64,000 nt of DNA from Ohtaekwangia koreensis (GCF_900167975.1 NZ_FUZU01000003.1:744001-808000); one strand, 5' to 3'. Shown: positions 26,789-36,552, numbered from the stretch's first letter. The notes: a model not told the origin generated them from the letters alone. Numbers and translations: made by a program.

Positions 26789-28768
26789 TTACCAGCCTGG
26801 ATTTTCTACCAGCTTTGGATTTTTGCGTGTGTCTTCAGCGCCAATTGGCCAGAGATAATCGCGAGGCGTTACAAAGGTTTGACTATAAATGTGTGTCTCC
26901 CTATAATAAGTTGCGGCTGTTGTTCCGGTATAGTTCCAGCCAGTTATATCCTTATTAAGTTCTTCAGCAGATTTTTTCCAGCGGCGAAGGTCCCAGAACC
27001 TGTGTCCTTCGAAAGCTAGTTCGATCAAACGCTCCCGGTGTATAATTTCACGCAGTCCATCCTGGGTTGCAAACTTGGTTGCGTTAGACGAATAGTTCGT
27101 CCATGATTCAACAACACCGGCAAGTCCAGCTCTTGCTCTGATCTTATCCAGGTAAACAATTGCCTCCGTAGAAGCAGGCTCTACTTCGTTTAAAGCTTCA
27201 GCATATAGAAGGTATAGATCAGCAAGACGAATCTCGGGCCACGGATATTGTCCATAAGTCGTTCCATCATTATCACTGAAGACCATTTCCCAATTCACCA
27301 GCTTCTTAATATAATATCCGGTTTCATTCCAGCTCAAGGTTGAAGGCGCGCCTCCTAAGTCAGCCCATTTTGTCTGCGCATAAAATGCAGTATCAACACT
27401 ACGTGCATCCTTCTTATACCAGATGCCACCATCAAAACCAAGATCGGCATAAAATCGATTTTCGCGATCAAAATTCAGTCGCGCAGTTATATACCCGGTT
27501 TTTATATTATAGCTCTCGTTTTTTGTAGCCTTGCGTAATTGTTCGTACTCTGTAAAATTAAAGGTGACGTCTTCTTCAATAGGCACACCGTTGCTAGTGT
27601 AAAACATCTTTGCAATTTTAAGAGGCGCTTCCCATACCCCGGGCGTTGGAAGACGGTTTTGTGCTTTTGTACCCGTTAAAAGTATTTGGCACATGTTAGA
27701 ATTCCAGAAGTAACTGTTTGAATTTCCCCATACCACTTCGGTGTTCCAGGGCTCCGTTACCGCCTGCCGTACACTCAGTTGTATTTTTGTAGTATCAGCA
27801 AGTCCAAAAGGATCATTGGTATACTCATGTAATTTGTGCCCCACTCCTTCCGCTGCATCGATCGCAGCTTTACAAGCCTCTTTTGCTTTTTGCCATTTGG
27901 TGGGGTCGTACACGGGATTAAACAACAACTCTCCCTCCGTACCGGTAAAGCCTGCAAAGTCGCTGTTGCCATTAAACAACGGGCTTGCTGCCATCACCCA
28001 AAGTTTGGCCTTCAACGCCAGGGCTATGGGCTTGGTCACTCTTCCCATTTCCTGCAGATCGTTTTCAACCACATCGGGAAGTTTTGCAATGGAAGAGTCA
28101 AGCAACGCAGATATATAGTTGACACATTCATCTACAGGCCTGCGGTATACATAGCTTGCCTGTACATCGGCATCGAGCGAAACGTTTGCATCGATAATGG
28201 GAATCGGACCATACATGCGCAGCATATAGTAGTGGTAGTATGCTTTTAAAAATTCCACTTCACCAATCCATCGTGTTCGCATGTCCAGCGTCAGATCCGG
28301 TACCTTGCCTGGGTTACGAACATTTTCCAGAAAGATGTTGCAGCTGCGGAGTCCTGCGAAGAGTCTCTTATCACTGCCGCCCGATGCACCAAATTGGTAT
28401 CCACGCCAGGCATCCAATAGTGGTGAATTACTATTCTGATTTCCCTGTGCAATTCTGAAAGCCGGGTTCCAATAAGTTCTGTCGGTCTGTGGTAGCCAAA
28501 TCTCATCACCTGCCATAATCCCTATATTAAACCAGCCATCACCATTCTTGGGAATATAGGAATAGCATGTAAACAGATATTTTTCTGCTTCATTCTTTAA
28601 TGAGAACGCATTGTCCAATGTGGTTACGTTATCCGGTACTACGTCCAGATAGTCATTGCAAGACACCGTGCTAAACATCAAACCAGCAACCAGCAGGAAC
28701 AAGCCTGAGGAAACGCTCCAGGTATATCCCTTCTGTTCTTTTCGATTACTCCATGTATATATCTTCAT
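26789..28768 (-). CDS. SusD/RagB-family nutrient-binding lipoprotein (PUL 2)
   Basis: 659 residues from the ATG at 28768 (MKIYTWSNRK); an in-frame GTG at 28789 would add seven residues. Lipobox FSTVSCND. SusD landmarks: EAEKYLFTCYSYIP, KAYYHYYMLRMYGPIPI, the helical repeat EVEFLKAYYHY, LADLYLLYAEALNEV and the late RRWKKSAEELN, ending in a DYLWPIGAEDTRKNPKLVENPGW-type tail that is conserved in the family. It pairs with the SusC that ends 33 bp upstream. Ligand unknown; no enzyme in the operon gives a hint. Confidence 0.95.
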   Translation of the reverse strand: MKIYTWSNRKEQKGYTWSVSSGLFLLVAGLMFSTVSCNDYLDVVPDNVTTLDNAFSLKNEAEKYLFTCYSYIPKNGDGWFNIGIMAGDEIWLPQTDRTYWNPAFRIAQGNQNSNSPLLDAWRGYQFGASGGSDKRLFAGLRSCNIFLENVRNPGKVPDLTLDMRTRWIGEVEFLKAYYHYYMLRMYGPIPIIDANVSLDADVQASYVYRRPVDECVNYISALLDSSIAKLPDVVENDLQEMGRVTKPIALALKAKLWVMAASPLFNGNSDFAGFTGTEGELLFNPVYDPTKWQKAKEACKAAIDAAEGVGHKLHEYTNDPFGLADTTKIQLSVRQAVTEPWNTEVVWGNSNSYFWNSNMCQILLTGTKAQNRLPTPGVWEAPLKIAKMFYTSNGVPIEEDVTFNFTEYEQLRKATKNESYNIKTGYITARLNFDRENRFYADLGFDGGIWYKKDARSVDTAFYAQTKWADLGGAPSTLSWNETGYYIKKLVNWEMVFSDNDGTTYGQYPWPEIRLADLYLLYAEALNEVEPASTEAIVYLDKIRARAGLAGVVESWTNYSSNATKFATQDGLREIIHRERLIELAFEGHRFWDLRRWKKSAEELNKDITGWNYTGTTAATYYRETHIYSQTFVTPRDYLWPIGAEDTRKNPKLVENPGW

Positions 28769-28801
28769 ATGTATATTCTTTATACTCACAATTTCATTCG
28801 G

Positions 28802-31800
28802 TTAAAAGTCGAGCTGAAGTCCGACCATATATATTCGCTGCACCGGATAGCCTAAGCCATTGCCTCCCATCTCAACATCCCAAAGCTTAAAGTTGCTGAC
28901 AGCGAAAAGATTATTGGCAGAGAAGTAAAGACGCGGCTGTAAATCAAACAGCTTGGCTATTGGAGGAAATGTATATCCTATCGTTACGGTTTTTAGACGA
29001 ATGAAACTTCCGTTGCGCATCCACCAGGTAGAACGTTGTATATTATTCCATTCGATCTGATTACTTAAGCGTGGCCAGAATGCATATGGGTTGGGATTCT
29101 CTTCTGACCAGTGGTCTTTCTGAATAGCGTCCAGTTCTCCGTTTTGAAAGCCAGTACCCAATACTATATCTCCCCGCTGATTATATCCACCGAACTGAAT
29201 GAATGGAGAAGTTTTTAGCGGATCGATGAAGAATGTTGAGCGTGCAGCACCCTGGAACATAAAACCAAAGTCCAATCGCTTGTAGGTCATGGAAGGGCCT
29301 ATACCATATACAATCTCCGGTTGAGTTGGATAACCAATGGCAACTACGTCATCACCGTTGATTACTTTATCACCATTAATGTCGCGATATTTTATATCGC
29401 CTGCTCGTACATCACTACCAAAGAATGACTGATCTGGAGAGTTGGCAACTTCTTCATCATCGATAAATAAGCGCTCGGCTATATATCCCCATCCTTGGGA
29501 GAATGAATAACCTTTCCGTGATAGGTGTGCCAGCTCGGAGCTATATTGAATCTGTTCATTCTTTGTAACCTTGCTTGTGGCATAGGTAAATGTACCAGAT
29601 ATAGTCAGTGATAGATCAGAGCCGATGGATGTAGAATAATCCATAGAAAGATCTATACCACGTGTTTCGCCTGATCCGTAGTTTGCAGAAGGAACACTGG
29701 TGAGCCCTTGTGCAGATTCTATATTCGGGTTAGGAAAGTATATATTTGAACGCTTCGTTTTAAATGCGTTGGCAACAACAGAGAGTGAATTGAACAAAGT
29801 AAAATCAACGCCAAGATTTGACTGCCTCGATACTTCCCAGGCGATGTTATCATTTCCGTAGCGGTTGATTCTATACCCTGGTCTAAAGTAGGCCGGTGTA
29901 CCAATCGCAGTACCGAAGGTGGCTCCAAAAGTATTGTCGTTGGCATTTACATCCGAAAGATAGAAGAACCTGTCGTTGACATCTCCGATCTGATCATTTC
30001 CTACAAGTCCATAGCTAAATCTAAACTTAAGCTCGGATACAGTATTCTTGAGTGGTTCGAAGAATGATTCATTCGATACATTGTAGGCAACGCCAATCGA
30101 TGGGAAAAATCCAAAGCGATTCTTCTCTGAAAAACGTTCTGATCCATTGTATCCAAAGTTAAATTCAGCCAGGTATTTACTATCATAACCGTAGGTAACC
30201 CTACCTGCCAAAACTGTATTACGTTGTGGCAACGATGAAACGACACTGCCTGCATTGCCAGCTTCAAAACTTGAAACGAATCCCGTTAGCAAGCCGCTAA
30301 CTTCATGCTTATCGAAAGTTCTCGCATAGTTAATCGAAGCCTGAAGATATATTTTGGACGTTACTTCCTTGGGTAACTCCGCGTATCCCAGATACTCTGT
30401 TCCGGTCGGTTGAAACGCAGAGCCCTGTGCGCCATTGTTCAATACCGATACTGTATATTGAGAAGGATCAATCGGGTCTATATTTGCAGTATAGAAGAAA
30501 GGGTTATAGGCACGGGCAACCGAGTAAAATGAATATCGCTGAATATACCCCATCGCGCTGGCGCTTAGCCCTGGGGTTATAAATTCAAGATCCTGCCGGA
30601 GTTCTATCTGCGGATTGATATTGGATGATTTATATACCTGGTAACCTCTGACCATCTCAGCATATGGATTCAAAAACAATCCCCCTGTTAATGAACCCGA
30701 ACCTTGTGTGGGTACAGAACCAAACAACGGGTGATTTATATAGGGTAATTTTGATTTGGGATATACTGCCGGAAACATAACCGGATTAGCGGACAGAGCA
30801 TTCCGGAATGCAATGGCTCCTCCACCTACAGGTCCACGGTAGTCATCAAACTGTCCGTAGAGTCGCAGAATAAATTCTGTTGTTTTCGTAAAATTGATAT
30901 TGATATTGCTGCGGATGGAATAATTTCGAAGCTTGATGTTACTATTGAAATCATTGATCGGATCAATTTTCAATACACCATTATCAACATTGTACGTTCC
31001 CGCGATATAGTAGGAAGCGTTCTCACTTCCACCGGATATATTCAGGTTGTAGCGTTGGTTCACGGTATAATCCTTAATCATTTGTTTGAGCCAGTTGTTG
31101 CTGGGGTATAGATTAGGATCGTCTCCTGCGAGCGTATGGTTTATTTTGTTTTCACCATAAGGCACCGCAGTAGCAGGATTTCTTGTGAGGGTTGCCTCAT
31201 TAGCATCCCGCATATAGGAGATGTTATCGGTTAACTGATAATTTCTGGTATTGGAGGAGACCGTATTCTCCATGCGGAATTTATAGCGGGCTTTGCCGGG
31301 TATACCTAATTTTGTTGTTACCAGGATGACACCGTTCGCACCACGCGATCCATATACCGCGGCCGCAGAGGCATCTTTCAATACCGAAAAACTCGCGATG
31401 TCGTCAGTTTGCAAACGCGCCAGATCAGTGGCACTTGACTCTATATTATCAATGAGGATAAGTGGATTTACTTTACCGCTTCCAAAACTGGAAAGACCTC
31501 TGATGAAAAACGCAGAATTATCGGTACCTAACCCTGGCTCGCCGCTGGTTTGATAGGCTATAACACCCGCTACGCGTCCGGCAATTGCATTGGTAAGGTT
31601 ACCCGTTGGAGATTTAAGACTTTCAGGTGATACGCTTGTGACAGCGCTCACCATGCTTTCTTTTTTCTGAACACCATACCCGACAACGACTACCTCTTGC
31701 AACGATTGGATATCCGGCATCATCGTGATGTTAATTATAGTCTGCGATCCAACCGTTATATCTTGTGTTGTATAGCCAATAAAGGTGATGTGCAATACAT

Positions 31801-32065
31801 CCCGATCAGAGGGAACTATCAATTTGAATGCTCCATCGGCATCACTCCGGGTACCGGTACTGGTTCCGGATATCAGAATGCTTACGCCTGGCATCCCTGC
31901 CCCGCTCTCATCGAGAATCGTTCCGGAAATCGTACGTTCCGTGGCGTTCTGCTGAGCGTAACTCGCGCCTGCCACAAGCAGGCATAACAGTAAGATGATC
32001 AGGGTGCGTCCTTCAAAAAGGAGAAAGCCCAATCTTCTTTCTGACATCAGTAAATTTGATTTCAT
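28802..32065 (-). CDS. SusC/RagA-family TonB-linked outer-membrane transporter (PUL 2)
   Basis: 1087 residues. Signal sequence to about residue 38 (ending SYAQQ), CarboxypepD_reg-like domain (about 45-125: GAGMPGVSILISGTSTGTRS), plug (about 130-260, with YGSRGANGVILVTTK), barrel to the final VGLQLDF. First gene of PUL 2; followed at 13 bp by SusD (33 bp from its preferred start). It differs enough from the 1864-5061 SusC to serve another substrate. An 830-bp non-coding region lies upstream. Confidence 0.96.
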   Translation of the reverse strand: MKSNLLMSERRLGFLLFEGRTLIILLLCLLVAGASYAQQNATERTISGTILDESGAGMPGVSILISGTSTGTRSDADGAFKLIVPSDRDVLHITFIGYTTQDITVGSQTIINITMMPDIQSLQEVVVVGYGVQKKESMVSAVTSVSPESLKSPTGNLTNAIAGRVAGVIAYQTSGEPGLGTDNSAFFIRGLSSFGSGKVNPLILIDNIESSATDLARLQTDDIASFSVLKDASAAAVYGSRGANGVILVTTKLGIPGKARYKFRMENTVSSNTRNYQLTDNISYMRDANEATLTRNPATAVPYGENKINHTLAGDDPNLYPSNNWLKQMIKDYTVNQRYNLNISGGSENASYYIAGTYNVDNGVLKIDPINDFNSNIKLRNYSIRSNININFTKTTEFILRLYGQFDDYRGPVGGGAIAFRNALSANPVMFPAVYPKSKLPYINHPLFGSVPTQGSGSLTGGLFLNPYAEMVRGYQVYKSSNINPQIELRQDLEFITPGLSASAMGYIQRYSFYSVARAYNPFFYTANIDPIDPSQYTVSVLNNGAQGSAFQPTGTEYLGYAELPKEVTSKIYLQASINYARTFDKHEVSGLLTGFVSSFEAGNAGSVVSSLPQRNTVLAGRVTYGYDSKYLAEFNFGYNGSERFSEKNRFGFFPSIGVAYNVSNESFFEPLKNTVSELKFRFSYGLVGNDQIGDVNDRFFYLSDVNANDNTFGATFGTAIGTPAYFRPGYRINRYGNDNIAWEVSRQSNLGVDFTLFNSLSVVANAFKTKRSNIYFPNPNIESAQGLTSVPSANYGSGETRGIDLSMDYSTSIGSDLSLTISGTFTYATSKVTKNEQIQYSSELAHLSRKGYSFSQGWGYIAERLFIDDEEVANSPDQSFFGSDVRAGDIKYRDINGDKVINGDDVVAIGYPTQPEIVYGIGPSMTYKRLDFGFMFQGAARSTFFIDPLKTSPFIQFGGYNQRGDIVLGTGFQNGELDAIQKDHWSEENPNPYAFWPRLSNQIEWNNIQRSTWWMRNGSFIRLKTVTIGYTFPPIAKLFDLQPRLYFSANNLFAVSNFKLWDVEMGGNGLGYPVQRIYMVGLQLDF

Positions 32066-32895
32066 GTTTAGGATTTAGGGGTTGGGTAATTAAGAATCAA
32101 CACCTTGACAGTGTTGGAGTAAGCCAAGCATGGCTTGGCCAGTATCTTGTAATCGCTTAATAGGTGTATTAAAGACACTTTTTTGATTATGCGTAAGAAG
32201 GCGATCTATTTCTAGTCATAGTTTTTGGGGTTTGTTATTTAAAAATGAAGTGATTGACTATGTGCAGGAATCGCTCGGCATAAGAAATGAGCCCCCCATA
32301 TCGGAGGACTAAAGAGACGGCCGGTGACAGGTTGGCGTATCATTTCTTTACTGAGGATCAGGAATTTGTAAACAAACTTCGCTCATTCTTCAAAATTCAA
32401 GGGGTGTAAGTTGCTATTTTTAAGGGGGCATTTGTCTATTCAATCGTTTGAAATCAATATAAAATCGTTTGCAGAGTCCCATTTTAATAAAATGACAAGA
32501 GTTCGGACATTTTCGCCAAAAGAATCTCTTTTTAGAACGTGACTTTAAGATGTCAGCTACTGGAAGGGAAATCTTGCCATTTGGCCGGGTGATTAAGGTG
32601 TTCTAACAGAAAAACAGGGCATAACCGTACAGGAATCAAGGTGTTTCCATTTCCCTAAACATCAGATAAAGGTCGGTGACCTATCGCTTAAGCTTATGAC
32701 CGATGTGAACGCTATATAAAACAGATTTGCTTCGCTCCGCAGCACCTGACTTGTTAAGTCTGTATTTAATCTGTTGCCATAAATCAGGCATACGATATAC
32801 GGCTTAAAAAATACGCTGTGCAGTTTAGAAACGGGCAATAACTTAAACCTTAAATGTTACTTAATGATTAGGCGCAGTAAAACTTCCGCTGATTT
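32066..32895. other. Long divergent non-coding region between PUL 2 and a LytTR regulator
   Basis: 830 bp without a credible gene. It holds a hairpin GCCAAGC-ATG-GCTTGGC at 32123-32139, which would fall in the PUL 2 leader, and the direct repeat at 32443-32471. The length suggests long leaders or a small RNA, but I cannot identify one. Confidence 0.45.
32443..32473. promoter_or_regulatory. Direct repeat ATCGTTTG spaced 21 bp upstream of PUL 2
   Basis: ATCGTTTG is found at 32443-32450 and 32464-32471, with starts exactly 21 bp apart (two helical turns). The second copy extends to ATCGTTTGCA, the motif also present upstream of PUL 1 and of the GH9 gene. The geometry is like that of LytTR-type sites; the core is also LacI-like. 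Confidence 0.45.
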
Positions 32896-33687
32896 ATGAA
32901 TTTCATCATCATCGAGGACGAACTGAAAACTGCCAAGTCACTACAGAATATGATCGTTGATATAAAACCCGAAGCTAAATTAATAGGTCAATATCAAAGT
33001 ATAGAACGTTCCGTGGAAGCACTCACGCAAGGCGTTGAACCGGATTTAATCTTCATGGATGTTCAGCTCGCAGATGGCCTCTGCTTCGAAATATTTAAGG
33101 CAGTTAAAATAAAATGTCCGGTGATATTTTGCACCGCATACGATGAGTACTCGCTTGACGCATTCAACAGCAACGGTATAGACTATATTGTTAAACCGGC
33201 TTCAAAAGAAGACATCCGCGAGGCGCTCACGAAGGTAGATGAACTCCGGAACTTCTTTCAACAAAAATCAACACCAGACCTGGAAGTTTTACTTTCAAAA
33301 CTTAGCCCACCCACTGGTAAAACCAGTTTCCTCGTCTTTAAGAATCAAAAATATACCACTGTCCAGATAGACAATATTGCATTCTTCTTTATTCGTAATG
33401 ATACAACATCCATTATGTGTTTCGACCGGCAGGAGTTTACGCTCAACCAGTCTCTCGATCAGATTACCAGCACCATTTCACCCAAGCAATTCTTCCGCGT
33501 AAACCGTCAATACCTGGTAAACTTCAAGGCGATTAAAGAAGTGGAGCATTATTTCCTGCGCAAACTATATGTTAAGCTGGTCATTGAAACGCCAGACAAA
33601 TTATTGATCAACAAAGAGAAATCTCACAACTTTCTAAGCTGGATGGAAAATCGTCACCGGCAGATATATGTTCATCTAAACTCTTAA
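32896..33687 (+). CDS. LytTR-family response regulator, orphan
   Basis: 263 residues. Receiver domain 1-120 with acidic pair ED (7-8), phosphoacceptor D55 in LIFMDVQLADG, Thr/Ala in FCTAYDEY and the Lys of IVKPAS; LytTR DNA-binding domain about 155-258 with FFRVNRQYLVNFKAIKEVEHY. The receiver is highly similar to that of the regulator at 50948, so they are paralogues. No histidine kinase is adjacent. It diverges from PUL 2, which makes it a candidate regulator of that locus. Its stop overlaps the 3-prime end of the convergent DUF4256 gene by 12 bp. Confidence 0.93.
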   Translation: MNFIIIEDELKTAKSLQNMIVDIKPEAKLIGQYQSIERSVEALTQGVEPDLIFMDVQLADGLCFEIFKAVKIKCPVIFCTAYDEYSLDAFNSNGIDYIVKPASKEDIREALTKVDELRNFFQQKSTPDLEVLLSKLSPPTGKTSFLVFKNQKYTTVQIDNIAFFFIRNDTTSIMCFDRQEFTLNQSLDQITSTISPKQFFRVNRQYLVNFKAIKEVEHYFLRKLYVKLVIETPDKLLINKEKSHNFLSWMENRHRQIYVHLNS

Positions 33688-34245
33688 CGAGCCTCGAAAT
33701 CCTCTGGCAGCGTAGTACGATTCTGCGCCATTGTGATACAGGAAGACATGATCATAACGGCAGTCGCAAAAAAGCGCACCGCCAAGTTTTCGAATGGCTG
33801 CAGGTGTCTTCACCCAACTTGATGTTTTCGTATCAAACTTTCCAAGTTTTTGCAATGCCCGGTATTCCTCCTCTGTCAAAAGTTCAATGCCGAAGGCATC
33901 TGCCAGATCTATAGCACTGTCCTTGGGTTTATTTTCTTTCCTTGAATCGAGCGCTTCACGATCGTAGCAAACACTCCTGCGGTCTTTGGGGCTCTCCGCT
34001 GAACAATCGTAAAAAATATATTCATCGGCCTTTTTATCGTAACCAACAACATCCGGTTCGCCACCCGTTCTTTCCATTTCACTGAGCGACCATAGCTTTT
34101 CAGTATTGGCCTCCAGCCTCGCATCCACATCCGCCCAATCAATACCTTTATGACGACTCATGTTTTTCTCAAAGCGTTTTTTCAATACACTGAGTAACTC
34201 TTCACGTTGCTCCAATGACAACTTCTTTTTATTGCCTTTGCTCAT
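33676..34245 (-). CDS. DUF4256 domain-containing protein
   Basis: 189 residues, cytoplasmic. Matches DUF4256 throughout: KGIDWADVDARLEANTEKLW, EMERTGGEPDVVGYD, YIFYDCSAESPKDRRSVCYD, FGIELLTEEEYRALQKLG and the C-terminal YHNGAESYYAARGFRG. The family is widespread but uncharacterised. It is the last gene of the ArsR-led operon, 10 bp after the SRPBCC gene, and its end overlaps the convergent LytTR gene by 12 bp. Confidence 0.9.
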   Translation of the reverse strand: MSKGNKKKLSLEQREELLSVLKKRFEKNMSRHKGIDWADVDARLEANTEKLWSLSEMERTGGEPDVVGYDKKADEYIFYDCSAESPKDRRSVCYDREALDSRKENKPKDSAIDLADAFGIELLTEEEYRALQKLGKFDTKTSSWVKTPAAIRKLGGALFCDCRYDHVFLYHNGAESYYAARGFRGSLRV

Positions 34246-34255
34246 ATATACTATA

Positions 34256-34714
34256 TTAGGTCAATGATTTTATTTTTTCCAACTCTTTTTCAAGACGATC
34301 GAAGTTTTCTTCGTTCTTCTCCGGTGCAAACTTCCGGATGGTCTCGTATTCTTTAGGCGAATCAAAAATCATCTTGAACGTCACGTTGGTTTTATCGTCA
34401 GTCTGCTTATCAAATAAAGCTACAACCTGAAAGATTGGTTTTGAGAGACGATTCCAGGCGATGAGATTAGGCTTGTCTATTTTTATAAATACACATTCAT
34501 TAACGTAGTTTCCCTTATCAGGACCATGCATAATGAAACTCCATTTTCCACCCGGCCGCAGATCGAATTCATTAAAAGTATTCGTAAACCCTTTTGGTCC
34601 CCACCAATTTTTCAAGTATACAGGGTCAGTCCAGGCACGAAATACTTCATCTATATTCGCATGAAATGTGCGCGTTGAAACAATTGTAAATTCAGAATCT
34701 TGTATAATATCCAT
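34256..34714 (-). CDS. SRPBCC/AHSA1-family protein
   Basis: 152 residues with the START-like pattern of AHSA1 proteins: ISTRTFHANIDEVFRAWTDP near the start, LKNWWGPKGF, FDLRPGGKWSFIMHGPDG-like segment, and the closing amphipathic helix. These proteins bind hydrophobic ligands or act as small stress factors; the true role is unknown. Part of the ArsR-led operon, with a second SRPBCC gene at 35751. Confidence 0.9.
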   Translation of the reverse strand: MDIIQDSEFTIVSTRTFHANIDEVFRAWTDPVYLKNWWGPKGFTNTFNEFDLRPGGKWSFIMHGPDKGNYVNECVFIKIDKPNLIAWNRLSKPIFQVVALFDKQTDDKTNVTFKMIFDSPKEYETIRKFAPEKNEENFDRLEKELEKIKSLT

Positions 34715-34773
34715 GTCAGTATATTTTGCAGTCTGTACGCTCTAAAATTAGTTTTTTATTGTCAGACTAATGG

Positions 34774-35352
34774 CTAATCATTTAATCCTTCACCTTTTAG
34801 AATTTGCGGTATATACTTTTCAATTCTGGACTCTCGTGTCTTGGATTGTTTAGCTTGTGAAAAATAAAGAAGATATCCTCTTTGCCTTCCTGGTGTTAAT
34901 GCATAAAAGGCTTTTTTCAACGCAGGAGTTTTATCTAACTTCTTTTGAAATTCCTCAGGCATTGAAAATTCTTTAGTCTCTTTAAAACTTACTTTTAAAC
35001 CAGCCTCCTCTACTTCTATGGCTTCATATATATAGGCCTTCAGAGCTTTTTCTTTCTTCACTATTTCAGCAACATTGGTAAACCGGATCTGGCGCGCTGC
35101 CTGCACGTTCTCCGTTTGTTGGATTAGTATATGTTTACTGTCCTTTAACAAGGCACCCTTAAAAAATAAAAGCGCACAATACTCTTTGAATGCATGTATC
35201 AACACGATATTATTTTTTTCAAACGTGTAACACGGAACACCCCACTTCAACTCTTCGGTCAGATCACAATCAAGAACAATCATTCTCAATTTTTCCAATT
35301 CTTTCTGCCACTTTTCGGCTTTACTAAAAAAGAAATCAACCTTCGGATTCAT
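34774..35352 (-). CDS. YdeI/DUF1801-OmdA-family protein
   Basis: 192 residues. N-terminal DUF1801-like half (WQKELEKLRMIVLDCDLTEE, LKWGVPCYTFEKNNIVLIHAFKEYCALLFFKG) and C-terminal OmdA-like half (FQKKLDKTPALKKAFYALTPGRQRGYLLYFSQAKQSKTRESRIEKY), i.e. the full-length YdeI form. E. coli YdeI is linked to polymyxin and bacteriocin resistance; function here is unproven. It lies in the ArsR-led operon, 1 bp from the DoxX gene. Confidence 0.9.
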   Translation of the reverse strand: MNPKVDFFFSKAEKWQKELEKLRMIVLDCDLTEELKWGVPCYTFEKNNIVLIHAFKEYCALLFFKGALLKDSKHILIQQTENVQAARQIRFTNVAEIVKKEKALKAYIYEAIEVEEAGLKVSFKETKEFSMPEEFQKKLDKTPALKKAFYALTPGRQRGYLLYFSQAKQSKTRESRIEKYIPQILKGEGLND

Positions 35353-35353
35353 T

Positions 35354-35743
35354 TTATTTATTGTTAAGATTAACTGAAACAGTTTTTCTGTCGGCAGGTC
35401 TGAAATACCATGATACCACGGTCAGAACCAGTAGTAACAACGCTGGGGCTATCTTGGTGGGAGCACCCGAAGCTATATGTGAAAATATAGCGCCCGACAT
35501 AGCAAAGAAAAAGCCTGCGTAAGCCCATTCTTTTAGCAACGGAGATCTGGGTATAAGCACTGCAACAACTCCCAAAATTTTCCAAACACCAAGTATAGTA
35601 AGGAAATATACCGGATAGCCCAACGCTTTAATAAGTTCTACCTCCTCCTTCATATTGAGTAACTGTACGATTGCAGTGGACAGCATTCCCAACGAAAGCC
35701 AGAGCGTAGCAATCCAATAGATGATTTTATTTCTCTTTGTCAT
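35354..35743 (-). CDS. DoxX-family membrane protein
   Basis: 129 residues with four transmembrane helices (about 8-28, 45-65, 70-92, 97-115) and the DoxX-like LGYPVYFLTILGVWKILGVVAVLIP. DoxX-family proteins are small inner-membrane proteins associated with oxidative or thiol stress in some bacteria. Operon position: between two cytoplasmic proteins of the ArsR-led operon, 7 bp after the SRPBCC gene. Confidence 0.9.
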   Translation of the reverse strand: MTKRNKIIYWIATLWLSLGMLSTAIVQLLNMKEEVELIKALGYPVYFLTILGVWKILGVVAVLIPRSPLLKEWAYAGFFFAMSGAIFSHIASGAPTKIAPALLLLVLTVVSWYFRPADRKTVSVNLNNK

Positions 35744-35750
35744 AATATAG

Positions 35751-36218
35751 TTATTTTAATTTACTGACGATGTCTTGTAATCGGTTATGCGCCATATTGA
35801 TTCCCTGGGCAAAGGGCAACTTCAACATTTGATTTCTGTATTCAACAGATTTATATACTATCTGCATGGTGAGTTTACTGGTATCGTCTGTTAGTTTTTC
35901 AAATTCCAGGAACTCAAGCTGAACGGGAAAGGGCGTATTCTCCATTTCAAAAGTGCGCGTGATTTTCTGGTTTGGTACAAACTCATGGATTACACCATTC
36001 GACCGGAACACTACATTCCCATTAGCATCCGATGTTTCAAATTGCCAGCTACCGTGCTTTTTACTCTCAAGCTTCAACACCTTTGTTCCCATCCATTGCT
36101 CAACAATTTCCGGTTCTACATACGCTTTAAAAAGTAGTTCGAGTGGCAAGTCAAATTCCCGTGTTATCACGATTTCCTGCTTGTCGTCTTCGGCATTGAT
36201 TTTTGTTTTTCGCTCCAT
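35751..36218 (-). CDS. SRPBCC/AHSA1-family protein
   Basis: 155 residues: ITREFDLPLELLFKAYVEPEIVEQWMGTKVLKLE is the AHSA1 opening, followed by the sandwich strands and the C-terminal helix (NRLQDIVSKL). It directly follows the ArsR gene (7-bp gap), the pairing typical of ArsR-SRPBCC operons in Bacteroidota and Actinobacteria. Ligand unknown. Confidence 0.9.
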   Translation of the reverse strand: MERKTKINAEDDKQEIVITREFDLPLELLFKAYVEPEIVEQWMGTKVLKLESKKHGSWQFETSDANGNVVFRSNGVIHEFVPNQKITRTFEMENTPFPVQLEFLEFEKLTDDTSKLTMQIVYKSVEYRNQMLKLPFAQGINMAHNRLQDIVSKLK

Positions 36219-36225
36219 GGTTGTC

Positions 36226-36549
36226 TTATTTTTTTGATTTATACTTTTTCATGATCGCTTCCAGTTTATTGAACCTGTCATCCCACATCTTGCGAAAGGG
36301 TTCAATGAAGTCTGCTATTTCCTTCATCTTTTTAGGATTTAAATGATAGTATATTTCTCTTCCGTTTTGCTCCTGCTTAAGTAGTTCGCACTCTGTAAGG
36401 ATTTGCAAGTGTTTTGAAACTGTTGGTCTCGCTGTATCAAAGTTTGACGCAATTGCACCTGCCGTCATAGATTGCGAAGCAACCAATACAAGTATAGCTC
36501 TTCTGGTAGGGTCTGCTATGGCCTGAAATACATCTCGTCTCAAATTCAT
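36226..36549 (-). CDS. ArsR-family winged-helix transcriptional repressor
   Basis: 107 residues. [17 protein letters not shown] opens the fold; the recognition helix region [19 protein letters not shown] lies at about 38-56, followed by the wing [10 protein letters not shown]. There is no Cys metal-binding motif (no ELCVCDL-type), so it belongs to the non-metal branch often called ArsR/SmtB-like regulators of SRPBCC operons. First gene of a six-gene operon (36549 down to 33676). A 17-bp inverted repeat around its promoter begins 4 bp from its start codon, so autorepression is likely. Confidence 0.93.
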   Translation of the reverse strand: MNLRRDVFQAIADPTRRAILVLVASQSMTAGAIASNFDTARPTVSKHLQILTECELLKQEQNGREIYYHLNPKKMKEIADFIEPFRKMWDDRFNKLEAIMKKYKSKK

Positions 36550-36552
36550 CGT

